NCBI GenBank assembly: GCA_015067525.1
Contig: SVMH01000003.1
Span: forward strand, 1 to 64,000
Length of the DNA stretch: 64,000 nucleotides
Source: Oscillospiraceae bacterium
Lineage (GTDB): Bacteria > Bacillota > Clostridia > Oscillospirales > Oscillospiraceae
Direction: 5' to 3'
Shown piece after piece: positions 37,612 through 47,664 of the stretch. Below the pieces are notes generated by a model. It searched no databases, was not told the origin of the DNA, and saw only the letters and a program-made list of their open reading frames with translations. How positions within the stretch are numbered: position 1 is the first letter of the stretch; each line of letters begins with the position of its first letter. The position numbers and the translations under genes are program-made.

Positions 37612-39774
37612 ATGCACAACATCGCCCAGACGCTGGCGCAGGAGCTGAAGGTCTCCGCCCAGCACGTGGAAAACGTCATCGCCCTGCTGGACGAGGGCAA
37701 CACCATCCCCTTCATCGCCCGCTACCGCAAGGAGCTGCACGGCAGCATGGACGACACCACCCTGCGCACCCTCAGCGACCGGCTGACGTACCTGCGCAAT
37801 CTGGCCCAGCGCAAGGAGGAGGTCAAAAACGCCATCGCCGGTCAGGAAAAGCTGACCGAGGAGCTGGCCGCCGCCATCGACAAGGCGGTGACGCTGGCCG
37901 AGGTGGAGGACCTGTACCGCCCCTACAAGCAGAAGCGCCGCACCCGCGCCACCATGGCCAAGGAAAAGGGTCTCGAGCCCCTGGCTCAGCTGATCTTCGA
38001 GCAGAAGGACAAGCGCCCCGTTGCGGAAATGGCGCAGGAGTATATCGACGGGTCAAAGGGCGTGGAGACGGTGGAAGACGCTTTGGCCGGTGCCAACGAC
38101 ATCATCGCCGAGTGGATCGCTGACGACGCCGCCATCCGCAAGGAGCTGCGGGAGCTGACGGTGAAAAAGGGCAGCCTGCGCACCGTGGCCGCCAAGGAAG
38201 AGGACAGCGTCTACCGCCTGTACTACGACTTCAGCCAGCCCATCGCCAAGCTGGCGGGCCACCAGATCCTGGCCATCAACCGCGGCGAGAAGGAAGAGTT
38301 TTTGAAGGTGTCCGTGACGCTGGACCGCGAGTGGGCGCTGGGCCTCATCTGGAACCGCGCCGTCAGCGGCCGCGGCGAGAGTGCCGCCTTCGTCCGCACC
38401 GCCTGCGAGGACGGCTTTGACCGTCTGCTGTGGCCCTCCATGGAGCGTGAGATCCGCACCATGCTGACCGATACTGCCTGCGAGGGCGCCATCGCCATGT
38501 TCGCGCTGAACCTGCGTCCCCTTTTGATGCAGCCCACCGTCAAGGGCCATGTGACCATGGGCCTTGACCCCGGCTATGCCCACGGCTGCAAGGTGGCCGT
38601 CATCGACGGCACCGGTAAGGTGCTGGACACCACCGTGGTGTATCCCACCTACGGTCAGCGCCAGAAGGATGAGGCCATCCGCAAGCTGGGCGCTATGGTG
38701 CGCCGTCACGGCGTGGAGCATATTGCCATCGGCAACGGCACCGCCAGCCGCGAAACGGAGCAGATGGCGGTGGAGCTGATCCGCACTTTGGGTGGCGGTG
38801 TGGCCTACATGATCGTCAACGAGGCCGGTGCCTCTGTGTATTCTGCCAGCAAGCTGGCCGCCGAGGAATTCCCCGAGTTTGATGTGAACCTGAGAAGCGC
38901 CGTGTCCATCGCCCGCCGCATGCAGGACCCGCTGGCCGAGCTGGTGAAGATCGACCCCAAGGCCATCGGCGTGGGTCAGTATCAGCACGATATGCCCCAG
39001 AAGCGTCTGGATGAGACCCTCTCCGGCGTGGTGGAGGACTGCGTCAACGCCGTGGGCGTGGATGTGAACACCGCCAGCGCCAGCCTGCTGGGCCGCGTGT
39101 CCGGCCTCAACGGCACCACGGCGAAAAATATCGTCAAGTACCGCGAGGAGAACGGCATTTTCACCGCCCGCCGCCAGCTTTTGAAGGTGCCCAAGCTGGG
39201 CCCCAAGGCCTTTGAGCAGAGCGCCGGCTTCCTGCGCGTGCCGGAGAGCAAGTCTGTGCTGGACAACACCGGCGTCCACCCCGAGAGCTATGCCGCCGCC
39301 GAAGCGCTGCTGGCGCTGTGCGGCTATACCCTCAGCGATGTGGCGAAGGGCGAGATCGCCCTGCTGGAGCAGAAGGTGAAGCTGCTGGGTGAGGAAAAAG
39401 TGGCCGAAAAGATCGGCGTGGGCGTGCCCACCCTGCGGGATGTGGTGAAGGAGCTGATGAAGCCCGGCCGCGACGTCCGTGATGACCTGCCCGCCCCCAT
39501 CCTGCGTACCGACGTGCTGGATATCAAGGATCTCTCGCCCGGCATGGTGCTGACCGGTACGGTGCGTAACGTGGTGGACTTCGGTGTGTTTGTGGACATC
39601 GGCGTCCATCAGGACGGCCTTGTGCACATCTCGCAGGTGTGCAATAAGTTCATCAAGCACCCCAGTGAGATGGTGGCCGTGGGCGATATCGTCAAGGTGG
39701 TGGTGCTGGAAGTGGACGAGAAGAAGCACCGCATCGGCCTTTCCATGAAGCAGGTGCCCAAAGAGCAGAAATAA
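37612..39774 (+). CDS. tex: Tex-family S1 RNA-binding transcription accessory protein
   Basis: ALLDEGNTIPFIARYRKELHGSMDD...TMGLDPGYAHGCKVAVID...LVHISQVCNKFIKHPSEMVAVGDIVKVVVLEVDEKKHRIGLSMK. Confidence 0.95.
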   Translation: MHNIAQTLAQELKVSAQHVENVIALLDEGNTIPFIARYRKELHGSMDDTTLRTLSDRLTYLRNLAQRKEEVKNAIAGQEKLTEELAAAIDKAVTLAEVEDLYRPYKQKRRTRATMAKEKGLEPLAQLIFEQKDKRPVAEMAQEYIDGSKGVETVEDALAGANDIIAEWIADDAAIRKELRELTVKKGSLRTVAAKEEDSVYRLYYDFSQPIAKLAGHQILAINRGEKEEFLKVSVTLDREWALGLIWNRAVSGRGESAAFVRTACEDGFDRLLWPSMEREIRTMLTDTACEGAIAMFALNLRPLLMQPTVKGHVTMGLDPGYAHGCKVAVIDGTGKVLDTTVVYPTYGQRQKDEAIRKLGAMVRRHGVEHIAIGNGTASRETEQMAVELIRTLGGGVAYMIVNEAGASVYSASKLAAEEFPEFDVNLRSAVSIARRMQDPLAELVKIDPKAIGVGQYQHDMPQKRLDETLSGVVEDCVNAVGVDVNTASASLLGRVSGLNGTTAKNIVKYREENGIFTARRQLLKVPKLGPKAFEQSAGFLRVPESKSVLDNTGVHPESYAAAEALLALCGYTLSDVAKGEIALLEQKVKLLGEEKVAEKIGVGVPTLRDVVKELMKPGRDVRDDLPAPILRTDVLDIKDLSPGMVLTGTVRNVVDFGVFVDIGVHQDGLVHISQVCNKFIKHPSEMVAVGDIVKVVVLEVDEKKHRIGLSMKQVPKEQK

Positions 39775-39777
39775 GCA

Positions 39778-39814
39778 TAAAAAGAGAACTGCCGCACAGG
39801 CAGTTCTCTTTTTA
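39778..39814. terminator. Terminator
   Basis: AAAAAGAGAACTGCC-GCACA-GGCAGTTCTCTTTTT. Confidence 0.9.
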
Positions 39815-40060
39815 TACGCCCTTATACTTTTTGCGCGTGGCAAGGCCGCCGCGGATGTGGCGCTGGGCCTTGTTCTCTTCCAGTATTTCCTTTGCCTGCA
39901 GATACAGCTGCCGGTTGATGAAGGGCAGCCGCTCGGCGATATCCTTATGCACCGTGGATTTGCTAACGCCAAATTGTTTGGCCGCCTGCCGCACGGTGGC
40001 GCGGTTTTCCACAATGTACAAAGCGAGGTCGCATGCCCGCTGTTCCAGATTCCCGTTCAT
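39812..40060 (-). CDS. spoIIID: Sporulation transcriptional regulator SpoIIID
   Basis: RACDLALYIVENRATVRQAAKQFGVSKSTVHKDIAERLPFINRQLYLQAKEILEENKAQRHIRGGLATRKKYKG. Confidence 0.95.
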   Translation of the reverse strand: MNGNLEQRACDLALYIVENRATVRQAAKQFGVSKSTVHKDIAERLPFINRQLYLQAKEILEENKAQRHIRGGLATRKKYKGV

Positions 40061-40197
40061 CGCTTACCTCTCTCCCATGATGCTTCTGCCCTATCCTATG
40101 ACACAGGGGGAGAAAAAAGTACGAATGATTGACACCGGCGGCATGGGAGGCTAAAATAAATGGCAGAAAAACACTTCTCTTGAGGAGGAACCATCCT

Positions 40198-41379
40198 ATG
40201 CCCCAGCTGAGTAAACGCGTGGACACCTTTACCGATTCCGTCATCCGCCGCATGACCCGCATCAGCGACGAGACCCCCGGCAGCATCAACCTGTCCCAGG
40301 GTTTCCCTGACTTTGACCCGCCGGCGATCCTGCTGGAGGCCATGCGCGAGATGTCCGGCGGTGGTGAGCAGCACCAGTACCCCATCACCTTCGGCTCGCC
40401 CAATCTGCGCCGCTGCATCGCGGAGAAGTATTCTCCCATTCTGGGCCGCACCATCGACCCCGAGACGGAGGTCACCATCACCTGCGGCGGCACGGAGGCC
40501 ATGCTGTGCACCGTGCTGGCCATCTGCAATCCCGGCGACAAGGTCATCGCCTTCTCGCCTGTCTATGAAAACTACGGCACCGACGCCATTTTGAGCGGCG
40601 CCCAGCCCATCTATGTGCCGCTGGTGCCGCCCAGCTACGACTTTGACCGCGCCGTTTTGGAGGATGCCTTCCGTCAGGGCGCCAAGGCCATCATTGTCTG
40701 TAACCCCTCCAACCCCTGCGGCAAGGTGTTTACCCGGGAGGAGCTGGAGTTCATTGTGGGTCTGGCGGAAAAGTACGACGCCTACGTTATCACCGACGAG
40801 GTGTATGAGCACATCGTCTTCCCGCCCCATGTACATACCATGGCGGCGTCCCTCCCCGGCGCTTATGAGCGGGTCATCACCTGCAATTCCCTCTCGAAGA
40901 CCTTCTCCATCACCGGCTGGCGCCTTGGCTTTGTCATCGCCGAGCCGGAGGTGTCCGAGTACATCAAGAAAGTCCACGATTTTACCACCATCGGCGCCCC
41001 TGCGCCTTTGCAGGAGGCGGTGTGTAAGGCTTTTACGCTGGGTCAGGATTACTATGACGACATGCTGGCCACCTACAGCCGCAAACGTGACATTTTCTGC
41101 GGCGGCCTCAGCGAGATCGGCCTCCCTCACACGGTGCCGCAGGGCTCCTATTTCGTGATGGTGGATATCTCCGCCTTTTTGGAAAAGGAGAAGTTCGCCG
41201 GCTGGACGGACCTGGAGTTCTGCGAGTGGATGGTGAAGGAAGTGGGCGTGGCCGCCGTGCCCGGCTCCAGCTTCTTCGCCGAGCCGGTGAACCATCTTAT
41301 CCGCCTCCACTTTGCCCGCAGCGAGGAGTCCCTCCGCGAGGCGGTGCGGAGATTGGGGATGTTGAAGAAGTATCTGTAA
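40198..41379 (+). CDS. PLP-dependent class I/II aminotransferase
   Basis: NLSQGFPDFDPPAILLEAM...VCNPSNPCGKVFTREEL...TCNSLSKTFSITGWRLGF. Confidence 0.94.
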   Translation: MPQLSKRVDTFTDSVIRRMTRISDETPGSINLSQGFPDFDPPAILLEAMREMSGGGEQHQYPITFGSPNLRRCIAEKYSPILGRTIDPETEVTITCGGTEAMLCTVLAICNPGDKVIAFSPVYENYGTDAILSGAQPIYVPLVPPSYDFDRAVLEDAFRQGAKAIIVCNPSNPCGKVFTREELEFIVGLAEKYDAYVITDEVYEHIVFPPHVHTMAASLPGAYERVITCNSLSKTFSITGWRLGFVIAEPEVSEYIKKVHDFTTIGAPAPLQEAVCKAFTLGQDYYDDMLATYSRKRDIFCGGLSEIGLPHTVPQGSYFVMVDISAFLEKEKFAGWTDLEFCEWMVKEVGVAAVPGSSFFAEPVNHLIRLHFARSEESLREAVRRLGMLKKYL

Positions 41380-41391
41380 GGAGGAATCACC

Positions 41392-41949
41392 ATGCGTCAG
41401 AATTTTGGAGCCAAGCCGTGGCTGTATCCCATGCCGGTGCTGATGATCGGCACCTACAACGCCGACGGTACGGCCAACATCATGAATGCCGCATGGGGCG
41501 GCATCAGCGAGGAAAACGAGATCACCATCTGCGTGGATGCCAGCCACAAGACGGCGGAGAACCTGCAGCAGCGCGGTGCATTCACCGTCAGCATCGGTAC
41601 GGTCGACATGCTGGTTTCCTGCGACTATGTGGGCATTACCTCCGGCAACCAGACCCCCGACAAGACGGAGCGGGCCGGTTTCCACGCGGTGAAGGCGGAA
41701 GCTGTGGACGCGCCCTGTTTTGCCGAGCTCCCCATGGCGCTGGAGTGCCGCGTGGTGAGCTATGACACCGATACCTGCCGTCTGGTGGGCGAGATCGTCA
41801 ACGTCAGCGCCGATGAATCGGTGCTGACGGAGGGGAAGATCGACCCCAAGAAGCTGCGGCCTATTACCTACGATCCGGTGCACCACGACTATCTGGCGCT
41901 GGGCGAGACTGTGGGCAAGGCGTTTTGTGACGGGAAGAAGCTGAAATAA
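41392..41949 (+). CDS. Flavin reductase family protein
   Basis: PMPVLMIGTYNADGTANIMNAAWGGISEENEITICVDASHKTAENL. Confidence 0.93.
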   Translation: MRQNFGAKPWLYPMPVLMIGTYNADGTANIMNAAWGGISEENEITICVDASHKTAENLQQRGAFTVSIGTVDMLVSCDYVGITSGNQTPDKTERAGFHAVKAEAVDAPCFAELPMALECRVVSYDTDTCRLVGEIVNVSADESVLTEGKIDPKKLRPITYDPVHHDYLALGETVGKAFCDGKKLK

Positions 41950-41950
41950 G

Positions 41951-41988
41951 AAAAAAAGCTGCGGCCGCTGAGCGGTCGCAGCTTTTCT
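41951..41988 (+). terminator. Terminator
   Basis: AAAAAAAGCTGCGGCCGC-TGA-GCGGTCGCAGCTTTTCTT. Confidence 0.85.
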
Positions 41989-42021
41989 TGCAATAAACAG
42001 GGCTTGAGGAGGTGCGGCGGA

Positions 42022-42774
42022 ATGAAGACTGTGGAATACGGAAAAGATCACCGGGATGTGATCGTGCTGCTGCATGGAGGGGGCCTGTCCTGGTGGAACT
42101 TTCAGGAAGCGGCAGAGCTGCTGCAGCAGGACTTCCGTGTAGTGCTTCCTGTGCTTGACGGACATGCCGGCAGCGATCGGGATTTCACCACCATCGAGGC
42201 CAACGCCGCAGCGGTGATCGACTACGTCGAGCGGCATTGCGGCGGCCATGCAGCCCTGCTGGGCGGTGTGTCGCTGGGCGGACAGATCGCAGCGGAGATA
42301 TTGGCGCAGCGCCCGGATATCTGCCGGGCGGTGGTGCTGGAGAGCGTGTCGGCCATCCCCATGCCCATGACGGAGAAGCTGGTGGGACCCATGATAGCCA
42401 CCAGCTATGGGCTGATCCAAAAGCCGTGGTTTGCCCGGTGGCAGTTCCAAGCGCTGGGCATCGACAGTCGATGGTACGAGGACTATTACCGGGACACCTG
42501 CGCCATTTCCCGGGACGACATGACGGCATTCCTGCGTGCCAACGCCGCCTATGAGGCCCGGCGGGAGCTGGCATGCACGGCGGCGAAGGCGTTGGTACTG
42601 GTGGGCGAAAAGGAGACGGGGCAGATGCGCCGCTCGGCCCGGAAGCTGCAGGAACTGATCCCGGACAGCGTGTTGGAGGTATTGCCGGGGCTGGGCCACG
42701 GACAGTATGCCATCAACCACGGCGAGTCCTTTGCGAAAAAACTGAGGGAACTGCTGCGGGAGACGGGCGGTTGA
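42022..42774 (+). CDS. Alpha/beta hydrolase
   Basis: VIVLLHGGGLSWWNF...ALLGGVSLGGQIAAEI...GLGHGQYAINHGE. Confidence 0.9.
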   Translation: MKTVEYGKDHRDVIVLLHGGGLSWWNFQEAAELLQQDFRVVLPVLDGHAGSDRDFTTIEANAAAVIDYVERHCGGHAALLGGVSLGGQIAAEILAQRPDICRAVVLESVSAIPMPMTEKLVGPMIATSYGLIQKPWFARWQFQALGIDSRWYEDYYRDTCAISRDDMTAFLRANAAYEARRELACTAAKALVLVGEKETGQMRRSARKLQELIPDSVLEVLPGLGHGQYAINHGESFAKKLRELLRETGG

Positions 42775-42834
42775 CATGTGGTTGCTTTACGAAAAGGTTC
42801 ACTTTTGGTAGGATAGAGGCAGGAGGTGAGACGG

Positions 42835-43449
42835 ATGAGTCTGGCTGAAAATATCCGTGCCCGGCGGCAGGAACTGAAGCTGTCGCAGGTCTATGTGGCC
42901 GACCGGCTGGGCGTCAGCCGTCAGGCGGTTTCCAAGTGGGAGGCGGGCCGGTCGGAGCCCACGGCGAGCAATCTGGTGGATCTGGCGGAGCTGCTGGAGA
43001 TCAGTGTTTCTGATCTGGTGAAAGCGCCGTCTGCGCCGTCGGCGGAGGAGAAGTCCACTCTGATCCTGCGGACGAACCTGAGCCTCATGGCCATCATCCT
43101 GCAGGCGGGTGTGCTGAATTCCTGCACCTATGCCACCTACACCGTGGTGGAGGGGGAGAAAGTTCCGGACCACGGATTCATGCTCTTCAAGCTGGCGCTG
43201 CTGCTTGCCTGCTCGGTGTGGATGGCGTGGAATCTGCGCTACGAAAAGGACTTGGTGCAGCGGCGGAAGAACAGCCGCATCGAACTTGTCTACTGCTGCG
43301 TGCAGGCGGCGGTCGCCCTGTGTACGTATCATTTCGGGTTGGGCCTGTTGGGTACGCTGCTGATCCTGACGGTTCTGCTCTTCTACGTGCTACATATCAA
43401 CCCTAAGTACATGAACCGACCCTTTGGCAAAAAGGATGTGTTTCAATGA
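42835..43449 (+). CDS. XRE-family HTH regulator with membrane C-terminus
   Basis: MSLAENIRARRQELKLSQVYVADRLGVSRQAVSKWEAGRSEPT; RBS AGGAGGTGAG. Confidence 0.9.
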   Translation: MSLAENIRARRQELKLSQVYVADRLGVSRQAVSKWEAGRSEPTASNLVDLAELLEISVSDLVKAPSAPSAEEKSTLILRTNLSLMAIILQAGVLNSCTYATYTVVEGEKVPDHGFMLFKLALLLACSVWMAWNLRYEKDLVQRRKNSRIELVYCCVQAAVALCTYHFGLGLLGTLLILTVLLFYVLHINPKYMNRPFGKKDVFQ

Positions 43450-43479
43450 AAAATTCCCGCCTCGCGGCGGGAATTTTTT
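43448..43479. terminator. Terminator
   Basis: AAAATTCCCGCC-TCGC-GGCGGGAATTTTTT. Confidence 0.9.
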
Positions 43480-43489
43480 GCGTCTTTTT

Positions 43490-44407
43490 TCAGTTGATGC
43501 CGTCCAGATAGTGGCAGGCGGCCATGGCGGCGATGGCGCCGTCGGCGGCGGCGGTGGTCACCTGACGGATGCGCTTGCTGCGGCAATCACCGGCCACGAA
43601 GAGACCGGCGGTGTCGGTGAGGCAGTCCTCGGCGGAGTCGAAGTAGCCCCAGGCGTTGAGCTTGGCAAAGGCGGCGAAGTCGTCGTTCTCCGGCTGGAGA
43701 CCCACAGCCAGGAAGGCGCCGTCCACGGCGATCTCGAACTTTTCGCCGGTCACGTCATTCTTCAGACGCAGGCCGGTGAGAGCACCGTCGGTGGTGAGGT
43801 ACTCGTCCACCAGCGTGGAGAAGAAGACCTCCACGTTGTTCTTTTCCAAAATGGCCTCGGCCAGCTTTTTCTCGCCGGTGAAGTCGGCCAGGTTCTGTAC
43901 GATGGTCACCTTGCTGCACACCTCGCTGAGGAGGAGCGCTTCCTGCAGGGCGGAGTTGCCGCCGCCGATCATGGCGGCGTGCTGGCCGGTGTAGAAGGCA
44001 CCGTCGCACACGGCGCAGAAGGAGATGCCGTTGCCCACCAGCTCTTCCTCGCCCTCGAGGCCCAGCATGCGGTGCTTGACGCCCAGCGCCAGAATGACGG
44101 CGCGGCCTTCAAAGGTGCTGCCTTCTTCGGTGCAGACGGTGAAGTCGGCATCGGTCTTTTCAATGGCGGTGACCTTTTCCAGCTCCAGATCGGCGCCCAG
44201 ATTCACAACCTGCTCCACCAGCTTGTCGGCAAACTCCGCGCCGCTGATCTGGATGGTGCCGGGGATATTCTCCACCTTGGGAGAGAAGGCGATCTGGCCG
44301 CCAAAGCCGTTCTTTTCAATAACGACAACGCTTCTGCCGCCGCGCAGGGCGTAGACGGCAGCGGTCAGGCCGGCGGGGCCGCCGCCGACGATCACGATAT
44401 CATACAT
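43490..44407 (-). CDS. trxB: Thioredoxin reductase family FAD oxidoreductase
   Basis: MYDIVIVGGGPAGLTAAVYALRGG; redox CAVCDGAF; GDCRSKRIRQVTTAAADGAIAA. Confidence 0.9.
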   Translation of the reverse strand: MYDIVIVGGGPAGLTAAVYALRGGRSVVVIEKNGFGGQIAFSPKVENIPGTIQISGAEFADKLVEQVVNLGADLELEKVTAIEKTDADFTVCTEEGSTFEGRAVILALGVKHRMLGLEGEEELVGNGISFCAVCDGAFYTGQHAAMIGGGNSALQEALLLSEVCSKVTIVQNLADFTGEKKLAEAILEKNNVEVFFSTLVDEYLTTDGALTGLRLKNDVTGEKFEIAVDGAFLAVGLQPENDDFAAFAKLNAWGYFDSAEDCLTDTAGLFVAGDCRSKRIRQVTTAAADGAIAAMAACHYLDGIN

Positions 44408-44472
44408 AGCAATTACCTCACTTTACGTTCTCGTGAAAAGAGCCGGGCGGGTGCCCGGCTCTTTTGGGTTGT

Positions 44473-46869
44473 TTACAGGGAAGCCAGATACTTCTTGATC
44501 TCGGGCACGCTGTAGTAGCTTGCGAAGCTGTCACCGTTGGTGATGATCAGGGTGGGAGCGCCCTTGACGTTGTAGGCGCGGCACAGGTCCAGATCGTCCT
44601 CGGCGATGTGCTTTTCAAAAGCCACACCGGCCTTATTCAGCAGCGTCTCGGCCACGCGGCAGTTGGGGCAGGTGGTGCGGGAAATCAGCATGACCTTGCC
44701 CTCGCCGGCGGCCACGGGAGCGGCAGCGGGAGCTTCTTCCACCACGGGAGATTCGACCACTGCAGCGGCAGGCGCTTCGGCCTTGGCGGAAGGAGCGGCG
44801 CTGACTTCGGGCTTGTAGGTCTTGCGGTCCTGATACTCCTGTGCCTTACCGTCGTTCCAGTTCTGCACGGGGCGGTAGTAGCCGGTGATGCGGCTGTAGA
44901 CCTCGGTCTTGCGGCCGCAGTGGGGGCAGGTGAACTGCTCGCCGGGCAGATAGCCGTGGTCGGCGCAGACGGAATAGGTGGGGGAGAGGGTGTAGTAGGG
45001 CAGCTCGTAGTTCTCGGCAATGGTGCGCACCAGCTTGGCGGCAGCCTTCCAGTCGGGCAGCTTTTCGCCAAGGAAGGTGTGGAACACGGTGCCGGAGGTG
45101 TACAGGGGCTGCAGCTTATCCTGAATGTCCAGCGCCTCGAACACGTCCTCGGTGTAGCCCACGGGCAGGTGGCTGGAGTTGGTGTAGTAGGGGGTGGCGC
45201 CCTCGTGAGCGGTGATGATGTCGCCGAAGCGGCTCTTGTCGTGCTTGGCCAGACGATAAGAGGTGGATTCGGCGGGAGTGGCTTCCAGGTTGTAGAGGTC
45301 GCCGTACATCTCCTGATAGTCGCTCAGACGCTCGCGCATGTGGTTGAGCACCTTCACGGCGAAGTCCTGCGCCTCGGTGTGGGTCAGATCCTTGCCCAGC
45401 CACTTGGCGTTGAGGGTGGTCTCGTTCATACCCACCAGACCGATGGTGGAGAAGTGGTTGTCAAAGGTGCCGAGATACCGCTTGGTGTAGGGGTAGAGGC
45501 CCTCTTCCAGGAACTTGCCCACGGTGGTGCGCTTGATCTTCAGGCTGCGGGCGGAGATGTCCATCAGGCGGTCCAGACGGGCGAAGAAGTCGGCCTCGTC
45601 CTTGGCAAGATAGGCGATGCGGGGCAGGTTGATGGTGACAACACCGATGGAGCCGGTGGACTCACCGCTGCCGAAGAAGCCGCCGGACTTCTTGCGCAGC
45701 TCGCGCAGGTCCAGACGCAGGCGGCAGCACATGGAGCGCACATCGCTGGGTTCCATATCGGAGTTGATGTAGTTGGAGAAATAGGGGGTGCCGTACTTGC
45801 TGGTCATCTCGAAGAGGAGCTTGTTGTTCTCCGTCTCGGACCAGTCGAAGTCGCGGGTGATGGAGTAGGTGGGGATGGGATACTGGAAGCCGCGGCCGTT
45901 GGCGTCGCCCTCGATCATGACCTCGATGAAGGCGCGGTTGACCATGTCCATTTCCTTCTTGCAGTCGCCGTAGGTGAAGTCCTGGGGCTTACCGCCCACG
46001 ATGGCGGGCTGGTCAGCAAGGTCGGCGGGGCAGGTCCAGTCCAGCGTGATGTTGGAGAAGGGAGCCTGGGTACCCCAGCGGCTGGGGGTATTGACGCCGT
46101 AGATGAAGCTCTCCACGCAGTGCTTGACGTCGATGTAGCTCATGTTGTCGGCCTTGACGAAGGGGGCGAGGTAGGTGTCAAAGCTGGAGAAAGCCTGGGC
46201 GCCGGCCCACTCGTTCTGCATGATGCCCAGGAAGTTGACCATCTGGTTACAGAGGGTGGCCAGGTGCTTGGCGGGGGCGGAGGTGATCTTGCCGGTGACG
46301 CCGCCGAGACCCTCGGTAATGAGCTGGCGCAGGCTCCAGCCGGCGCAGTAGCCGGTGAGCATGCTCAGATCGTGCAGGTGGATGTCGGCGTTGCGGTGGG
46401 CGTTGGCGATCTCCTCATCGTAGATCTCGCTGAGCCAGTAGTTGGCAGTAATGGCGCCGGAGTTGGAGAGGATCAGACCGCCCACGGAGTAGGTGACGGT
46501 GGAGTTCTCCTTCACGCGCCAGTCGCTGACCTTCAGATAGCCGTCCACCAGACCCTTGTAGTCCAGAATGGTGGAGCTCATGTTGCGCAGCTTCTCGCGG
46601 TTCTTGCGGTACAGGATGTAGGCCTTGGCCACGTCGGAGTAGCCGGCCTTCTGCAGCACCGTTTCCACGCTGTCCTGAATGGTTTCCACGTCGATGCGGC
46701 CGCCGCGGATGCGGGAGGCGTAGTCAGCGGTGACCATGAGGGACAGCATATTGATGATGTCGTCGCTGTAGGGGATCTGGGTGGCCTCGAAGGCCTTGGT
46801 GATGGCGTTGCTGATGCGGGTGATGTTGAAATCAACCACTTTTCCGTCGCGTTTGATGACCTGATACAT
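44473..46869 (-). CDS. nrdD: Anaerobic ribonucleoside-triphosphate reductase with C-terminal redoxin domain
   Basis: MYQVIKRDGKVVDFNITRISNAITKAF (ATP-cone); C-terminal CPHCG...RITGYYRPVQNWNDGK glycyl radical region; A/P-rich linker; KVMLISRTTCPNCRVAETLLNKAGVAFEKHIAEDD redoxin. Confidence 0.94.
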   Translation of the reverse strand: MYQVIKRDGKVVDFNITRISNAITKAFEATQIPYSDDIINMLSLMVTADYASRIRGGRIDVETIQDSVETVLQKAGYSDVAKAYILYRKNREKLRNMSSTILDYKGLVDGYLKVSDWRVKENSTVTYSVGGLILSNSGAITANYWLSEIYDEEIANAHRNADIHLHDLSMLTGYCAGWSLRQLITEGLGGVTGKITSAPAKHLATLCNQMVNFLGIMQNEWAGAQAFSSFDTYLAPFVKADNMSYIDVKHCVESFIYGVNTPSRWGTQAPFSNITLDWTCPADLADQPAIVGGKPQDFTYGDCKKEMDMVNRAFIEVMIEGDANGRGFQYPIPTYSITRDFDWSETENNKLLFEMTSKYGTPYFSNYINSDMEPSDVRSMCCRLRLDLRELRKKSGGFFGSGESTGSIGVVTINLPRIAYLAKDEADFFARLDRLMDISARSLKIKRTTVGKFLEEGLYPYTKRYLGTFDNHFSTIGLVGMNETTLNAKWLGKDLTHTEAQDFAVKVLNHMRERLSDYQEMYGDLYNLEATPAESTSYRLAKHDKSRFGDIITAHEGATPYYTNSSHLPVGYTEDVFEALDIQDKLQPLYTSGTVFHTFLGEKLPDWKAAAKLVRTIAENYELPYYTLSPTYSVCADHGYLPGEQFTCPHCGRKTEVYSRITGYYRPVQNWNDGKAQEYQDRKTYKPEVSAAPSAKAEAPAAAVVESPVVEEAPAAAPVAAGEGKVMLISRTTCPNCRVAETLLNKAGVAFEKHIAEDDLDLCRAYNVKGAPTLIITNGDSFASYYSVPEIKKYLASL

Positions 46870-46882
46870 GACTCGCTCTCCT

Positions 46883-47578
46883 TTATATTCCTCTTAATGT
46901 TGTTTCTTTGATATAGGGTCGGACCGCCTCGCACATGGCCTCCATCTTCTCGGGGGCGAGGGGGGTCAGGCCGGTGCCGATGAGGTCGCCGGAATCCACA
47001 AATTGCTGGAGAAAATAGCGGCGTGCGCCGTGGAGCCACCCACCAATGGCTGCCACATCTTCCACCGTATGGAGGGGGTGGGCAAGGGTGGTGCGGAATT
47101 CGTAGTCAACGCCGCTTGCCATGAGGAGCGATGCGCTCTCACGGACCGTCTCCAGTACGTCCACGCCGCCGCAGGTTTCGGTATAGCGGGCAGGACTGTT
47201 TTTGATGTCCATGGCTACGTAGTCCGCCAGACCTTCAGAAAGGATGGCACGCAGCATTTGGGGGTTGGTGCCGTTGGTGTCCAGCTTCACCTCGTAGCCC
47301 AGCAGGTGGATCTGCCGCAGCAGATCGGGCAGGTCGGGGTAGAGGGTAGGCTCACCGCCGGTGACGCACACGCCCTGCAGCCGGCCGCGGCGCTTTTGGA
47401 GGAAGGCGAGAAGCTCGTCCACCGTCATGGGCGGGGGGCTGTCCTGCCGCGGAAGCACCAGCGAGGCGTTGTGGCAGAAGGGGCAGCGCAGATTGCAGCC
47501 GGGGAGAAACACGGTGCAGGCGATGCGGCCAGGGAAATCCAGCAGCGTCAGCTTTTGCAGACCCGCAATTTGCATCAT
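46883..47578 (-). CDS. nrdG: Anaerobic RNR activating protein (radical SAM)
   Basis: LTLLDFPGRIACTVFLPGCNLRCPFCHNASLV; RBS AGGAGGGG. Confidence 0.94.
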   Translation of the reverse strand: MMQIAGLQKLTLLDFPGRIACTVFLPGCNLRCPFCHNASLVLPRQDSPPPMTVDELLAFLQKRRGRLQGVCVTGGEPTLYPDLPDLLRQIHLLGYEVKLDTNGTNPQMLRAILSEGLADYVAMDIKNSPARYTETCGGVDVLETVRESASLLMASGVDYEFRTTLAHPLHTVEDVAAIGGWLHGARRYFLQQFVDSGDLIGTGLTPLAPEKMEAMCEAVRPYIKETTLRGI

Positions 47579-47600
47579 TACCCCTCCTTTGCGCGCGTAC

Positions 47601-47616
47601 ACACAAAGTATAGTAC
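47601..47616 (-). promoter_or_regulatory. NrdR-like box 1 overlapping -10
   Basis: Minus strand GTACTATACTTTGTGT overlapping TATACT; promoter TTGACA-N17-TATACT (47607-47635). Confidence 0.65.
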
Positions 47617-47664
47617 GCGGAAAGGCGCTTGTCAACAAGATTTGGGAATGTTTCCTTAAAAGAG

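Noticed and set aside
40096-42777. 893-aa minus-strand ORF
   Set aside because: Antisense to aminotransferase, flavin reductase and hydrolase genes; compositional artefact.
44464-46911. 815-aa plus-strand ORF opposite nrdD
   Set aside because: nrdD is unambiguous on the minus strand; plus-strand translation is Gly/Val/His-rich antisense.
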